Assembly: GCA_965262565.1 (NCBI GenBank)
Contig: CBDHFQ010000005.1
Coordinates: forward strand, 124,001-188,000
Reading direction: 5' to 3'
Source: CBDHFQ01 sp965262565
GTDB taxonomy: Bacteria > Bacteroidota > Bacteroidia > J057
Length of the DNA: 64,000 nucleotides
Position numbers and translations under genes: made by a program. The notes beneath the pieces are model-generated. The model was not told where the DNA came from. It ran no database searches and saw only the letters and a list, made by a program, of their open reading frames with translations. This document shows, piece by piece, positions 9,476 to 19,014 of this stretch (within the stretch, counting starts at the first letter, position 1; each line of letters starts with the position of its first letter).

Positions 9476-9822
9476 TTATGAGGTAATTCTTTTTGTCAGT
9501 GATCAAAAGCTATCGCCTGGCAGGCTTCCAGTATTATTTCAAAATAGAAGCATCAAGCTAATCATCATAATATTTTTTTTTCGAATCATAATATTACTAC
9601 TTATAGAATAATTTTATATTAAATAATTTAGCCATTAAAGGCTATCTTTCCCTTCTTATTACCACTTAACTAATAGAAATTACAGCTTAAAGAGAAATAT
9701 TTATCATTTCGGACAATATTCATAAATAAAATCAGTATTTAATTTAAATTTATAATAATTAATAAGATAGCTGTTCCATCCAACGTAATAAATTAGCTCA
9801 ATAACCTAATATACATTTTTGT
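9476..9822 (+). other. AT-rich intergenic region
   Basis: About 350 very AT-rich bases before the TonB gene. No coding potential, RNA gene or strong hairpin is visible. It presumably carries the TonB promoter, but no convincing Bacteroidota -33/-7 pair was found. Confidence 0.5.
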
Positions 9823-10839
9823 ATGAAAAATATTTCTTCTGAATCTAATCAAGAGGAATGGATATCTTACCTGCTCGAAATACAACGAAAAGAAAGAAAG
9901 AAGAGGTTTATTTATATTGGAGCAATATTTGCCCTAGTAGTAGGCTTAGGAGTAAGCACCTTGCTTTTTTTATCTGGATCAATTAATTCCCAATTCTTCA
10001 CCTCTAAGGCTACAGCTGCATCTATCAGCCTTACCTCCAACAATAATTCTGTTACAAGTGAGCCAACAGAATTACCTATAGTCCAGATAAAACCCTATAA
10101 TGCTTCCAATAATACTGCACAAACCAACTCAACTGTTGGGGAAGATCATAGGGATAGCAGGCAAAGCAATTCCAATAAAAAACAGGAGCAAAATCAACGT
10201 AATCAGGAATCCAGTAAGGATAAAAATGATAATGTTAAGGAAGCTAACAATGATTCTCCCTCATCGGAATCTGTATCCGAGGAAATATTGGCAGAATCAG
10301 ATGATGCATTAGAATCTTCTTTACCGGATGAATTTGAAAATGAAGAGGAAGAGACGGTTGAGGCTGAAGAAAATATTACTTCTTCAACACCTGATGAGAA
10401 TCTAGTTGCCTTAAATGCTATAGACGCTCCGGATCTTAGCTTGGGAGGTACTTCGAATTCACTTAATCAAGTAAAACTACCAAATAAGGTTTCATTAGCT
10501 ACCCCTTCTAAGAAGCCAACAAATAATTCTAAGACATTTGAATCTAGTAATGCCAGCTTTCCAGGCGGCCAAAAGGCGCTTTATCGCTACATCGGCCAGA
10601 ACATGAGATATCCGGCTGAAGCCTTAAGGGATAAAGTATCAGGAACGGTAGAAGTTAAATTTATCGTAAAAGCTGATGGTAGTATTTCCAGTCCGGTAAT
10701 TACCAAAAGTTTAGGCTATGGATGTGATAATGAGGTGCTTCGAATGCTGAGCAACATGCCTAAGTGGATTCCGGCCAAACAAGGCGGTAATAAAGTAGAT
10801 GTTCCTTATCAAATGCCCGTTGCATTTAATCTTAAGTAG
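9823..10839 (+). CDS. TonB family energy transducer
   Basis: 338 aa. A short cytoplasmic N-terminus rich in Lys/Arg (ERKKRF) precedes one membrane segment at about residues 30-51. A long low-complexity periplasmic linker rich in Asn, Ser and Glu follows (about 60-235). The C-terminal TonB domain (about 243-338) starts with FPGGQKALYRYIGQNMRYP, contains GTVEVKFIVKADGS and ends with FNLK. It would couple the proton gradient to outer-membrane receptors. No ExbB/ExbD genes are near. It is a paralogue of the TonB protein at 40620 in size, layout and N-terminal pattern, but lacks an adjacent receptor. Confidence 0.85.
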   Translation: MKNISSESNQEEWISYLLEIQRKERKKRFIYIGAIFALVVGLGVSTLLFLSGSINSQFFTSKATAASISLTSNNNSVTSEPTELPIVQIKPYNASNNTAQTNSTVGEDHRDSRQSNSNKKQEQNQRNQESSKDKNDNVKEANNDSPSSESVSEEILAESDDALESSLPDEFENEEEETVEAEENITSSTPDENLVALNAIDAPDLSLGGTSNSLNQVKLPNKVSLATPSKKPTNNSKTFESSNASFPGGQKALYRYIGQNMRYPAEALRDKVSGTVEVKFIVKADGSISSPVITKSLGYGCDNEVLRMLSNMPKWIPAKQGGNKVDVPYQMPVAFNLK

Positions 10840-10865
10840 GCTAATAATTCTTACATTTAATACAG

Positions 10866-10903
10866 ACAGGAATAACTTTTCCTTAAGGATTGGTTACTCC
10901 TGT
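10866..10903 (+). terminator. possible terminator overlapping the end of the opposite gene
   Basis: ACAGGAATAAC at 10866-10876 pairs with GTTACTCCTGT at 10893-10903 with one mismatch, and a TTCTTTT stretch follows. It is placed to end the TonB transcript and lies over the last codons of the convergent glycosidase gene. Confidence 0.35.
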
Positions 10904-12049
10904 TAATTCTTTTATAAGCTTCACTTCCTCTTCTGAATAGGGAGTTCCATCCTTTCGCAATATTTCATGGTGCCAAACTTCTGGTTCTTCTGTAAATTCT
11001 TTATCCCATGAGCTCCAAGGGTATTGAGTTTGCGTTTTTCCAGCTACAAACCCCCAATTAATCGCTCCAATATTTTCTTTTTTCAGTAACACCATGATAT
11101 TATCAAACCTGTTCTCATTTCCTCTTGCTAAGTACTCGGTACAAATCATGGGGCGATGGTAAGCTTTCAACTCCTCAATTTTCTTTACTACCTCATCATA
11201 AGGATTATATGCGTGAAAATTAATAAAATCAGAATTGAGAATCATATAACGATCTATTTCCGACATGCTGTCAGGATTCCCCCAATGTTCTATGTCTCCC
11301 CTCCAAATTCCACTTGATAATGGTTGTGAGGGATCGATCTCTCTGGCCCATGTGAAAACTTTTCTCAACAAAGCCAATGAAAATAAATGTTTATTTTCTA
11401 CTTCTAATTCCCTTCTACCGGGCTGACCTGCCACATTATCGGGTTCATTGTATACATCCCAGGCAATAACCCTGGGATCATCTGCAAATGCTGTCAATAT
11501 TCCCTTGATGTAAGGCGCTAACTCTTGATGACGCGAAGAATCTCCTAAAATTTCTGCCCCTGGAGCTTGAACCCATCCAGAATTATGTACATGAGGAATG
11601 GGGTCAGGCTGTTTTCCTAATTTGGGGACGGGATGCCATACATCATCCAACAACACAAACATTGTCTTAATCCCGTGCTTATCTGCCAAAGCCAAATACG
11701 TATTTAATCTGTCTAGAAAACCTGTAGAATCCTGATCCCAAAGTAAATTATGCAAGTACACTCTATGCAAATTGAATCCTAAATCTGCGGACCATCCCAA
11801 TTCCCGATCAATGGTTTCTGGATCAAAAGTCTCCTCCTGCCAAAACTCCAGTTGATTAATTGCTGTACTTGGATTAAAATTACATCCTGCTAACCAATCA
11901 TACTGATTATACCATTCCCAGACCCTTTCTTCAGACCAACGCTCTCCTTGCTCGTTTTTTGTTACAGCTTGCTCTTGCTCGTTTGAATGGTTCTCTCCCG
12001 TACAGGCGAACATTCCCAATACAAGAAATAAGATAAGTTGGCGTATCAT
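10883..12049 (-). CDS. clan GH-A (GH5-like) glycoside hydrolase lipoprotein
   Basis: 388 aa with lipobox MFAC (Cys16), so anchored outside the cytoplasm. The TIM-barrel features of a retaining clan A glycosidase are visible: FNLHRVYLHNLLW near residues 92-104, WDVYNEPDN with the acid/base Glu202, and MICTEYLAR with the nucleophile Glu305. The opening segment (RWSEERVWEWY, then GCNFNPSTAINQLE) is typical of proteins that databases often call 1,4-beta-xylanase or cellulase family hydrolase. The substrate is most likely a beta-linked plant or algal glycan but cannot be fixed from the sequence. The gene converges with the TonB gene. Confidence 0.75.
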   Translation of the reverse strand: MIRQLILFLVLGMFACTGENHSNEQEQAVTKNEQGERWSEERVWEWYNQYDWLAGCNFNPSTAINQLEFWQEETFDPETIDRELGWSADLGFNLHRVYLHNLLWDQDSTGFLDRLNTYLALADKHGIKTMFVLLDDVWHPVPKLGKQPDPIPHVHNSGWVQAPGAEILGDSSRHQELAPYIKGILTAFADDPRVIAWDVYNEPDNVAGQPGRRELEVENKHLFSLALLRKVFTWAREIDPSQPLSSGIWRGDIEHWGNPDSMSEIDRYMILNSDFINFHAYNPYDEVVKKIEELKAYHRPMICTEYLARGNENRFDNIMVLLKKENIGAINWGFVAGKTQTQYPWSSWDKEFTEEPEVWHHEILRKDGTPYSEEEVKLIKELTGVTNP

Positions 12050-12162
12050 ACAGAGTGGTATTGTTGTATAAACAGAAACTTAATACAATATATCAAAATA
12101 TACAGCTAATGACAATGAGAGCTAGGCTATGAGCCTTATACAAAAGGCTGGAATTGTTAATT

Positions 12163-12843
12163 TTATGCAAGAAATTCCACCCTAGTCATAGCAAAACCAT
12201 CATATCCCTTACATCCTACCGTTTGAATGGCCGTAGTATTCAATCCCGGCAATGATCCAAGCATCTCCATATATTCCTGCACTCCCCTCACCTTAGGATC
12301 TTCACTTTCAGAGTCGAGGACCGCTCCTTCTCGAACCACATTATCAGCTATAATCACGCTACCTATCTTAACTAACTTAAGTATCCATCTTAAATAGTTT
12401 GGATTATTAGGTTTATCAGCATCTATAAATACAAAATCGAAAGGAGGGATTTGTTCTTTTACTAATTGTGCCAACGAATCTAACGCTAAGCCCTCACGAA
12501 TGTCAACCTTTTCCTGCATCTCCGTCAATTGAAGATTAGTTTGGGCCACTTTTATGTGAGAGGCGTCTCTTTCTAAGCTAATGATGGTTCCCTCAGGAGG
12601 TAAAGCTCTAGCCATCCATATAGTACTGTAGGCTCCCAGCGTTCCAATTTCCAGAATTCTCTTTGCTCCCATGATTTGGATTAAAAGCATTAACCATTTC
12701 CCTTGAAGCGGTGAAATATGATGAGGGACCAATTTAGCTTGTCGGCAATTTGCGAGGACCTGATTAAGCAGGGGGTCTTCCCTTATCAACCTATCTTCAA
12801 AATATTGATCTACATCAGAATAAAGCTTGTGCGTATTGTTCAT
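12163..12843 (-). CDS. class I SAM-dependent O-methyltransferase
   Basis: 226 aa from the ATG at 12843; another in-frame ATG at 12885 would add 14 residues that do not fit the family. The protein matches the catechol O-methyltransferase-like family (PF01596): N-terminal PLQGKWLMLLIQI, SAM-binding motif RILEIGTLGAYSTIWMARAL, acidic residue after ISLERD, and FVFIDADKPNN, which in the family supplies metal-binding Asp. It then has IIADNVVREG. It methylates a small hydroxylated molecule; the substrate is not predictable. It is divergent from the permease gene at 13023 and downstream of nothing obvious on its strand. Confidence 0.85.
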   Translation of the reverse strand: MNNTHKLYSDVDQYFEDRLIREDPLLNQVLANCRQAKLVPHHISPLQGKWLMLLIQIMGAKRILEIGTLGAYSTIWMARALPPEGTIISLERDASHIKVAQTNLQLTEMQEKVDIREGLALDSLAQLVKEQIPPFDFVFIDADKPNNPNYLRWILKLVKIGSVIIADNVVREGAVLDSESEDPKVRGVQEYMEMLGSLPGLNTTAIQTVGCKGYDGFAMTRVEFLA

Positions 12844-13022
12844 CGGTAATACTAATTTATTTACCCCCCTTTTTATATAAACCATTCAATCTTTCTCCTA
12901 TCAATATTAGATACTTTGCCCTTTTAATTAATGCCTTCCAACTGCAACCTTGCCCCTTGATCTACATCTATTTAATTATAACTGTCCCTTTGACCATTGT
13001 CCTACATCCAAAAACTTAAGCC

Positions 13023-15443
13023 ATGTTACAGCACTACTTAAAAATCGCTTTCAGAAATATGCGACGCCAGTCCATTTACACGCTCATAAACATTCTGGGA
13101 CTAGCTATAGGAATGGCAGCATGTATTTTGATCCTATTGTTCGTTCGCCATGAAACAAGTTACGATACTTTTCACGAAAAAGGAGATAGGATCTATCGGG
13201 TATCCAGAGAGTGGTTTAATGAGGACGGAAATACGAGTCTGCATCTAGGCCATTGCGCACCACCTTTCGCTCCCCTCCTAAAGAATGACTTTGAAGGGAC
13301 CGTAGAGGAGGCCGTAAGAATCCTGCGCGGTTACAACTCCCTACTTATTTATGGAGAAAAACAGTTTGAAGAAGAAAACTTTTTCTTTGCTGAAGCGGCT
13401 TTTTTCGATGTCTTTACATATCCATTTCTTCAAGGCAATCCTCAAACAGCCTTACAAGAACCTAATGCATTAGTCATTACGGAATCTACCGCCAAAAAAT
13501 ATTTTGGGGAAGAGGATCCTATGGGAAAAACCATTAGCTATCAACATCAGGCTGATTTGAAAGTAACAGGAGTAATGAAGGATGTACCAGATAACTCTCA
13601 TGTGCACATGGATTTCCTTGCTTCTTTCCAAACGGTCGAAAATTTCTTTGGGCGGGAAAATATGATGAACAATTGGGGGAGCAATAACTATGGCACCTAT
13701 GTATTATTGAAGGAAGGATATGATCCTGAAGATTTAGCAGCCCAATTACCCGCTTTCCTGGATAAACATTTGGGAGAATGGAAAGGTGTTCCAGCATCTA
13801 CCTTTAACCAACTCAATTTATGGCCCATCAGGGATATACACCTACACTCTCACTTAGATTCCGAAATAGAAGCTAATGGAGACATTGCTTATGTGTATAT
13901 ATTCTCTATCATTGCCTTTCTGATTCTCATTATTGCCTGCATCAATTTCATTAATCTGGCTACAGCTAAGGCTTCTAAACGAGCGAAAGAAGTAGGATTA
14001 AGAAAAGTAGTTGGGGCCTTCAGAGGAATGATTGTCCGTCAATTTATGACTGAATCTATCCTGATGTCTGTTTTTGCTATGGCCCTGGGATTAGTATTTG
14101 CTTATTTATTTTTACCCTTCCTCAATCAATTTATGTTTGACAACTTAGAGCTTACACTAACTAGTAGTGAAAATAGATTTATCGTTCCATTGATTTGTGG
14201 TCTTACGATGTTTGTCGGTATAGTGGCTGGCAGCTATCCCGCATTTTATCTTTCCTCTTTTTCTCCCCTAAAAACATTAAGAGGTGGGTCAATGGGTACT
14301 TCGCACAAATCAATTCTTCGCTCTACGTTAGTTGTGGTCCAGTTTGCCATATCTATCGCACTTATTATAGGCGTAGGGATCATTCAACATCAATTAGCTT
14401 ATGTAAGAAGTAAGCCCTTAGGGTTTAATAAAGAAAATATCGTTTCACTCCCATCTAGCGATGAGATTTATGAATCCTATGATCGCCTAAAGGAACGCCT
14501 GTTAGCTCATCCCGGTATTACAGATGTAAGTATTTCCAGTCGGGTTCCATCTGGCAGATTATTGGATTCTCAGGGTGGTAAAGCGGAGGTAAATGGGGAA
14601 ATGAAGGATTTGGATACCAGGGTAGCAGATATTCACGTCAGTCATGAGTATTTTCAATCTTATCAAATTCCTCTTGAGGCAGGGCGATTTTTTGACGTAA
14701 ATCTCCCTACGGATTCTGCTAACTCCTTTATTCTTAATGAATCTGCGGTTAGAGCTATAGGTTGGGATTCTTCAGATGAAGCTATAGGAAAAGAATTTCA
14801 TTACGGAGACCGAGAAGGGAATATAGTGGGTGTCATCAAAGACTTCCACTTCGAAAATCTTAGGCAATCCATTATTCCTATGGTATTTTTAATTACACAG
14901 GGAAGAGCCAGCGAAGTTTCTATTCGCATGCACAGGGCAGCCCAAGATGAGGTCATGAGCTTTCTGGAACAAGAATGGGCTTATCTTCGCCCTGGTTACC
15001 CATTTACTTACGATTTCATAGACGAAAACTTCAGTGTCCAATATGAGGTAGAAGATAGATTGGCTCGTTTGATTACCTACTTTTCTGTCCTGGCTATTAT
15101 CATTGCAGCATTAGGACTATTTGGGTTGGCCTCTTTCACTTCAGAACAGCGGTTCAAAGAGATCGGTATCAGAAAGGTCTTGGGAGCCAAGGTTTCCGAA
15201 ATATGGTTCCTGCTTACGAGCAAATTCACCTTGCTAGTACTCATCGCATTTCCGTTAGGCGCGATAGGTGCTTACTTTCTTATGGATACTTGGTTGGACA
15301 ACTTTGCTTATAGAACTTCCATCTCCATATGGCCATTTATCACCGCTGGAATTATATCCTTATTTATCGCATGGCTTACAGTAAGTTATCAGTCATTAAA
15401 AGCTGCGGTCATAGATCCTGTAGAAGTGATCAGATACGAATAA
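13023..15443 (+). CDS. ABC transporter permease, FtsX/MacB type, two-module
   Basis: 806 aa. The start MLQHYLKIAFRNMRRQSIYTLIN is the usual start of Bacteroidota two-module FtsX permeases. One membrane helix at about 20-42 is followed by a large periplasmic MacB_PCD domain, three helices (about 285-410), a fourth near 430, a second periplasmic domain, and three C-terminal helices around 690-800 with EIGIRKVLGA. KEVGLRKVVGA and EIGIRKVLGA mark the two FtsX modules. Such permeases export lipoproteins, peptides or drugs or transmit stress signals. No ATPase subunit is adjacent, so the partner must be encoded elsewhere. Confidence 0.88.
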   Translation: MLQHYLKIAFRNMRRQSIYTLINILGLAIGMAACILILLFVRHETSYDTFHEKGDRIYRVSREWFNEDGNTSLHLGHCAPPFAPLLKNDFEGTVEEAVRILRGYNSLLIYGEKQFEEENFFFAEAAFFDVFTYPFLQGNPQTALQEPNALVITESTAKKYFGEEDPMGKTISYQHQADLKVTGVMKDVPDNSHVHMDFLASFQTVENFFGRENMMNNWGSNNYGTYVLLKEGYDPEDLAAQLPAFLDKHLGEWKGVPASTFNQLNLWPIRDIHLHSHLDSEIEANGDIAYVYIFSIIAFLILIIACINFINLATAKASKRAKEVGLRKVVGAFRGMIVRQFMTESILMSVFAMALGLVFAYLFLPFLNQFMFDNLELTLTSSENRFIVPLICGLTMFVGIVAGSYPAFYLSSFSPLKTLRGGSMGTSHKSILRSTLVVVQFAISIALIIGVGIIQHQLAYVRSKPLGFNKENIVSLPSSDEIYESYDRLKERLLAHPGITDVSISSRVPSGRLLDSQGGKAEVNGEMKDLDTRVADIHVSHEYFQSYQIPLEAGRFFDVNLPTDSANSFILNESAVRAIGWDSSDEAIGKEFHYGDREGNIVGVIKDFHFENLRQSIIPMVFLITQGRASEVSIRMHRAAQDEVMSFLEQEWAYLRPGYPFTYDFIDENFSVQYEVEDRLARLITYFSVLAIIIAALGLFGLASFTSEQRFKEIGIRKVLGAKVSEIWFLLTSKFTLLVLIAFPLGAIGAYFLMDTWLDNFAYRTSISIWPFITAGIISLFIAWLTVSYQSLKAAVIDPVEVIRYE

Positions 15444-15556
15444 GGATTCTCTGGAAAATCGTAGTACATCATCTCATTATCTTCATTATATTCATGAATG
15501 TTATGAGGGGTCCCTGTGATACGTTGAACTATTACCCTCTAAATTATTCATAACTG

Positions 15557-16030
15557 ATGGAAACAACATTGATCAATCATTTTATCCGCCAATTTAAGCT
15601 GATACAAGATAGTGCTAATTGGACAGGAGAGAATTTCCGTAAAAAATTAGAACAAATCACAGAAGAAGAAGCTTTTACGAAACCTATTCACTTAGTTCAC
15701 AGCGTAGCAGAACAAATATCTCATATATGGATGTGGAGGCTAGAGGCACTGCGTCGGCTTCAGGGAGGCCATGCTGAATTGGAAATGAATAGCCCTTTAG
15801 ACTGGAGGAACAATAAAGAATTAATGGATATAGGTTGGGATGAATTAAAAAGTGGATTGTATAAAAGTCAGTCGGAATTTATCCATTTACTTAAAAGTAA
15901 AAATGATCATTTCCTAGAAGAAGTAGATGAGGAAGGGGATAGATACTACGAGATCGTAGAAGGTGTTATACTACACGATATGTATCATCTGGGGCAAATA
16001 GGGTTGACGATAAAATTACTAAAGAGCTAA
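15557..16030 (+). CDS. DinB/DUF1572 family protein
   Basis: 157 aa, four-helix DinB-like fold. The metal-binding histidines expected for the fold are present: His56 in QISHIWMW and His140/His144 in LHDMYHLGQIGL. Family members include metal-dependent thiol transferases and damage-inducible proteins of unknown function. It starts 113 bases after the permease and is followed after 52 bases by the AraC-type regulator, so DinB, AraC and VOC genes may form one unit. The substrate is unknown. Confidence 0.75.
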   Translation: METTLINHFIRQFKLIQDSANWTGENFRKKLEQITEEEAFTKPIHLVHSVAEQISHIWMWRLEALRRLQGGHAELEMNSPLDWRNNKELMDIGWDELKSGLYKSQSEFIHLLKSKNDHFLEEVDEEGDRYYEIVEGVILHDMYHLGQIGLTIKLLKS

Positions 16031-16082
16031 TCGTTATAGTTTTACGCCAAATAAATCATATCAAATAGTCAATGCGCCTGCT

Positions 16083-16463
16083 ATGTATTTTTACAATCGA
16101 GAAGTATTGAGACTTAAACAACTATACCGCTCCAATGATGCCCAATTAGAGACGGTAATAAGTACCAAAAACTACATCGATACTAATTTTGATAGTGAGA
16201 TCAACCTCGTCTTATTGGCTTACCTTCGCCATACCTCAAAATTCCACTTACTTAGATTGTTTAAAAAATATTACGGAATTACTCCTCATCAATATGTAAT
16301 CGAAAAACGTATTACAAAAGCGCAAGAACTCTTAACAACTGGAACGAATGTGACTGAAGCATGTTATTCGGTGGGATTTAATAGTTTAAGCTCCTTTATA
16401 TACCAGTTCAAAAAGAAGACAGGTGTTCTGCCCTCTCAATATTTGAAGAAAAGCAATTTTTAG
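16083..16463 (+). CDS. AraC family transcriptional regulator, DNA-binding domain only
   Basis: 126 aa, much shorter than typical two-domain AraC proteins. Residues about 25-122 form the double helix-turn-helix: the first around LVLLAYLRHTSKFHLLRLFK, the second around VTEACYSVGFNSLSSFIYQF, ending with TGVLPSQYLKK. The first ~25 residues form no sensor domain. It may respond to a partner or act constitutively. It lies between the DinB-like and VOC genes in the same direction, and its last codons form part of a long hairpin. Confidence 0.82.
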   Translation: MYFYNREVLRLKQLYRSNDAQLETVISTKNYIDTNFDSEINLVLLAYLRHTSKFHLLRLFKKYYGITPHQYVIEKRITKAQELLTTGTNVTEACYSVGFNSLSSFIYQFKKKTGVLPSQYLKKSNF

Positions 16464-16490
16464 AAAGTGCTGTAATATAAAATTGCTTTT
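16449..16490 (+). terminator. long hairpin overlapping the AraC stop codon
   Basis: AAAAGCAATTTT at 16449-16460 and AAAATTGCTTTT at 16479-16490 form a perfect 12-base stem around an 18-base loop that includes the AraC stop. TTTTCTT at the 3' side gives a terminator-like end. It may end or attenuate transcription before the VOC gene. Confidence 0.5.
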
Positions 16491-16520
16491 CTTGCTGTTA
16501 AGAAAACTTATTTACACAAA

Positions 16521-16916
16521 ATGGAAATAAAAGTTCTCAGCATACCGGTTAAGAATCAGGATCAAGCCTTGACGTTCTACACTGAAATCTTAGGGTTTGT
16601 CAAAAAACGAGATATACCCATAGGAGAGGAAAGCAGATGGCTAACAGTGGTAGCGGAGAAGGACCAAAATGGTGTTGAGCTCCTTTTAGAACCTGCTCCC
16701 ATTCATTTTGAACCGGCAAAGGTCTACCAACAAGCACTCTTTGATGCGGGAATCCCTTATACACAATTCAATACAGACGATGTCGAAGGTGAATATGAGA
16801 GACTGAAAGCTTTAGACGTTGAGTTTAGTATGAAACCTACCATAATGGGAACGGTAAAAATAGCCGTATTCGATGATACTTGTGGAAATAAGATTCAAAT
16901 GGTGGAAGAATTATAA
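16521..16916 (+). CDS. VOC family (glyoxalase/bleomycin resistance-like) protein
   Basis: 131 aa with two beta-alpha-beta-beta-beta modules. IPVKNQDQALTFYTEILGF at the start and the C-terminal KIAVFDDTCGNKIQMVEEL are typical. The C-terminal Glu (QMVEE) is one expected metal ligand of the superfamily. Proteins of this subgroup often follow small AraC or ArsR regulators and have unknown substrates; some act in detoxification. It may be co-transcribed with the preceding AraC gene, subject to the hairpin between them. Confidence 0.8.
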   Translation: MEIKVLSIPVKNQDQALTFYTEILGFVKKRDIPIGEESRWLTVVAEKDQNGVELLLEPAPIHFEPAKVYQQALFDAGIPYTQFNTDDVEGEYERLKALDVEFSMKPTIMGTVKIAVFDDTCGNKIQMVEEL

Positions 16917-17053
16917 GGATTTAAATCTTCTAACTCATACTTCTAATTAATTAGCTTGACCAATATCCAGGCGGTAAATCTTACCAGCCTCATTGATATG
17001 AAATTTGAAATAAGTGTTAATTAACATAAAGATAAGGCGTATCCTCAAAAAAA

Positions 17054-17900
17054 TTACTCCTCCCGAATTCTCAGATCACAAGCCTTACAAATATCCTGAT
17101 GGACAATTCTGGGAGATCCTTGAATATATAAATCGCTCCCTCCACTCAAACTTATCTCCACTTCCTCTTCTATCCTAATATCTACATCTGAAGAACCGGA
17201 AAGATCTAACATTCCCGAATTAGCAACTAAATCCAGCCCGTCAACATCACTACCACTACTGGCTCTCATACTTAATTGATCCACTTGTCCAGACAAGTAC
17301 GCATCAGAACCTGAACTCAACCTAAGTTTACAATCCTCAGCCTGAACCTCCCTTAAGTTAATATCACTCCCACTACTAGCTTCAATGTCTTATATGTTGG
17401 ATGGAAGCAAAAGTTAGATTCGCATCTGAACCGCTACTGAAATCTCCAATAAGCGTTCTCAAGTCAAATTCTACATGATCAATATCACTACCACTACTTA
17501 GATCCAGCATCAATTTTTCTCCCTTGATAATTGTTTCTGCTGTTATGTCAGAGCCAGAGGAGGCATATAATTCTTCGATATTCACAAAAGTAACATATAC
17601 ATTACTCTCTGTCCTTTTCATGATCTTGCCTTCAGAAAAAATGTGTAATTCTCCACCTCTAACTTCTGTGATTACCTTATCCATCAGATTTTCATCTGTT
17701 TCCACAATAACCGAGTGGTCATTTCCTTGTATGAGGATAACATCCCAACCTGCTTTTGTATCTATACTTGTAAATGAAGAGACTTGCCGGGTTTCTCTTA
17801 TTACATTTCCATTTCCTCTTATCCCAAATTGGCCATAGGATGAAGCAGTAAGACTGAAAAGCAAAAATAATGATAGCAAGTGGCGTATTGTTCGTTTCAT
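17054..17900 (-). pseudogene. DUF2807 (GIN domain) exported protein with a frameshift
   Basis: One DUF2807 (auto-transporter adhesin head GIN) protein is split over two frames. The ATG at 17900 starts a signal peptide (to SSYGQ) and about 170 residues; the frame stops at 17382. Translation of the next frame resumes at once around 17388 with DIEASSGSD and runs to 17054. SSGSD recurs about every 20 residues through both halves. Skipping one base at 17385-17392 keeps 15 residues between SSGSD units, as in neighbouring repeats. So one base has been added, or a +1 shift happens at CAT TGA. The family forms right-handed beta-helical surface or periplasmic proteins of unknown role. A sequencing error cannot be excluded. 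Confidence 0.75.
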
Positions 17901-18198
17901 TTTTTCCACATTTTGTATGTCTATGAGAGTGCCAGCTTTATATTACCATTAACTGCACTAATGGCTACTAACTCTCCTCAAATAATAGATGATTACTAAT
18001 TAAAATGGTTGCGCTAAGCATGCAATTAAAAAGAAATTGGTTAAGTGTGCTTCATGATGATGAAAAAACTTTCGTTCCTTGATATCTATCGAGTAGTAAA
18101 AGCCTAAATCCTAACGAACATCCATAAAGTACAATATCTTAAACAATCCTACTATCGATAATTATTATTCGTGCATTTTTCCTATACAGATGTGCAAT

Positions 18199-19014
18199 TT
18201 ATTTGTACAAGCCTTTCTTCAGTATTCTCATGATGTGAGGAAAAAAGAAAAGTAATAGTATTCCTCCCAATATCCAGGTCCAGTTCAGCTGTTGAACTAT
18301 TGGTCCCAACACCTTATCTCCAATCATCTCTATAGAACCTTTGCCTAGCTCTTTGACTCCATTTATATATGCATCGGGATCTGCCAGAAAACTAACTAAC
18401 ACAGCACTGACCAATAGCGCTCCTTTATTTTTCCAAATGACATTCATGCCCCTTTCCCCATAGGTCTCTACTACCTCAATCAACTCTTTTGAGCGTGGAT
18501 GCTTTTTAAACAGTCCTTGTTTAGAAAGAATACCAAATTTCTGAGCACCAGAAGCTGATAATTTATTTAATACTTTTATGGATACTTCTCCGTATTCGGT
18601 GATAAGATCTTCCGCAATACCTGGATGTTTAATTATAGCTTCTGCCGCTTCATCACCATATGTCAAAAACAGGTCTAATTTTTGGGGATTTTTGGCGATT
18701 AGGATCGCATCATCCCCACTTCTGCTAAAAAATTTGAGAAGTTGAGCTGATTTTGGCCCCGCTTGTTCCAATGCGTTGAAACCAACATGACCAGAACGAC
18801 TTAAAAAAGGGAGGGCCTCATCTCCGTGCTTTGCCACTGCCTTAGCCAATGCTTCCGCCGCTTCTTCTACTGTATTTCCAGCAATTCCCCGACCGAATTT
18901 GGACATTATTTGCTCAGCTACCTCACGGATCGCCCTGCTGGTCATTTGAGCAGTTGTGTTATTTGAGAAACAAATGAATCCGATGAGTATTATGACGATA
19001 CATATGCGTTTCAT
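18199..19014 (-). CDS. helical-repeat exported/membrane protein of unknown function
   Basis: 271 aa from the ATG at 19014, which overlaps the stop of the upstream gene as ATGA; this, and the signal peptide up to NTTAQ, decides the start. The middle is built of loosely repeated helices with GDEALPFLSRSG, GDDAILIAKNP and GDEAAEAIIKHP motifs. Two hydrophobic segments near residues 198-212 and 245-262 follow, the last before a basic tail (RILKKGLYK), so the C-terminus is likely anchored in the inner membrane. I do not recognise a family with known function. It is translationally coupled with the 303-aa gene before it, so they probably act together. Confidence 0.65.
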   Translation of the reverse strand: MKRICIVIILIGFICFSNNTTAQMTSRAIREVAEQIMSKFGRGIAGNTVEEAAEALAKAVAKHGDEALPFLSRSGHVGFNALEQAGPKSAQLLKFFSRSGDDAILIAKNPQKLDLFLTYGDEAAEAIIKHPGIAEDLITEYGEVSIKVLNKLSASGAQKFGILSKQGLFKKHPRSKELIEVVETYGERGMNVIWKNKGALLVSAVLVSFLADPDAYINGVKELGKGSIEMIGDKVLGPIVQQLNWTWILGGILLLFFFPHIMRILKKGLYK

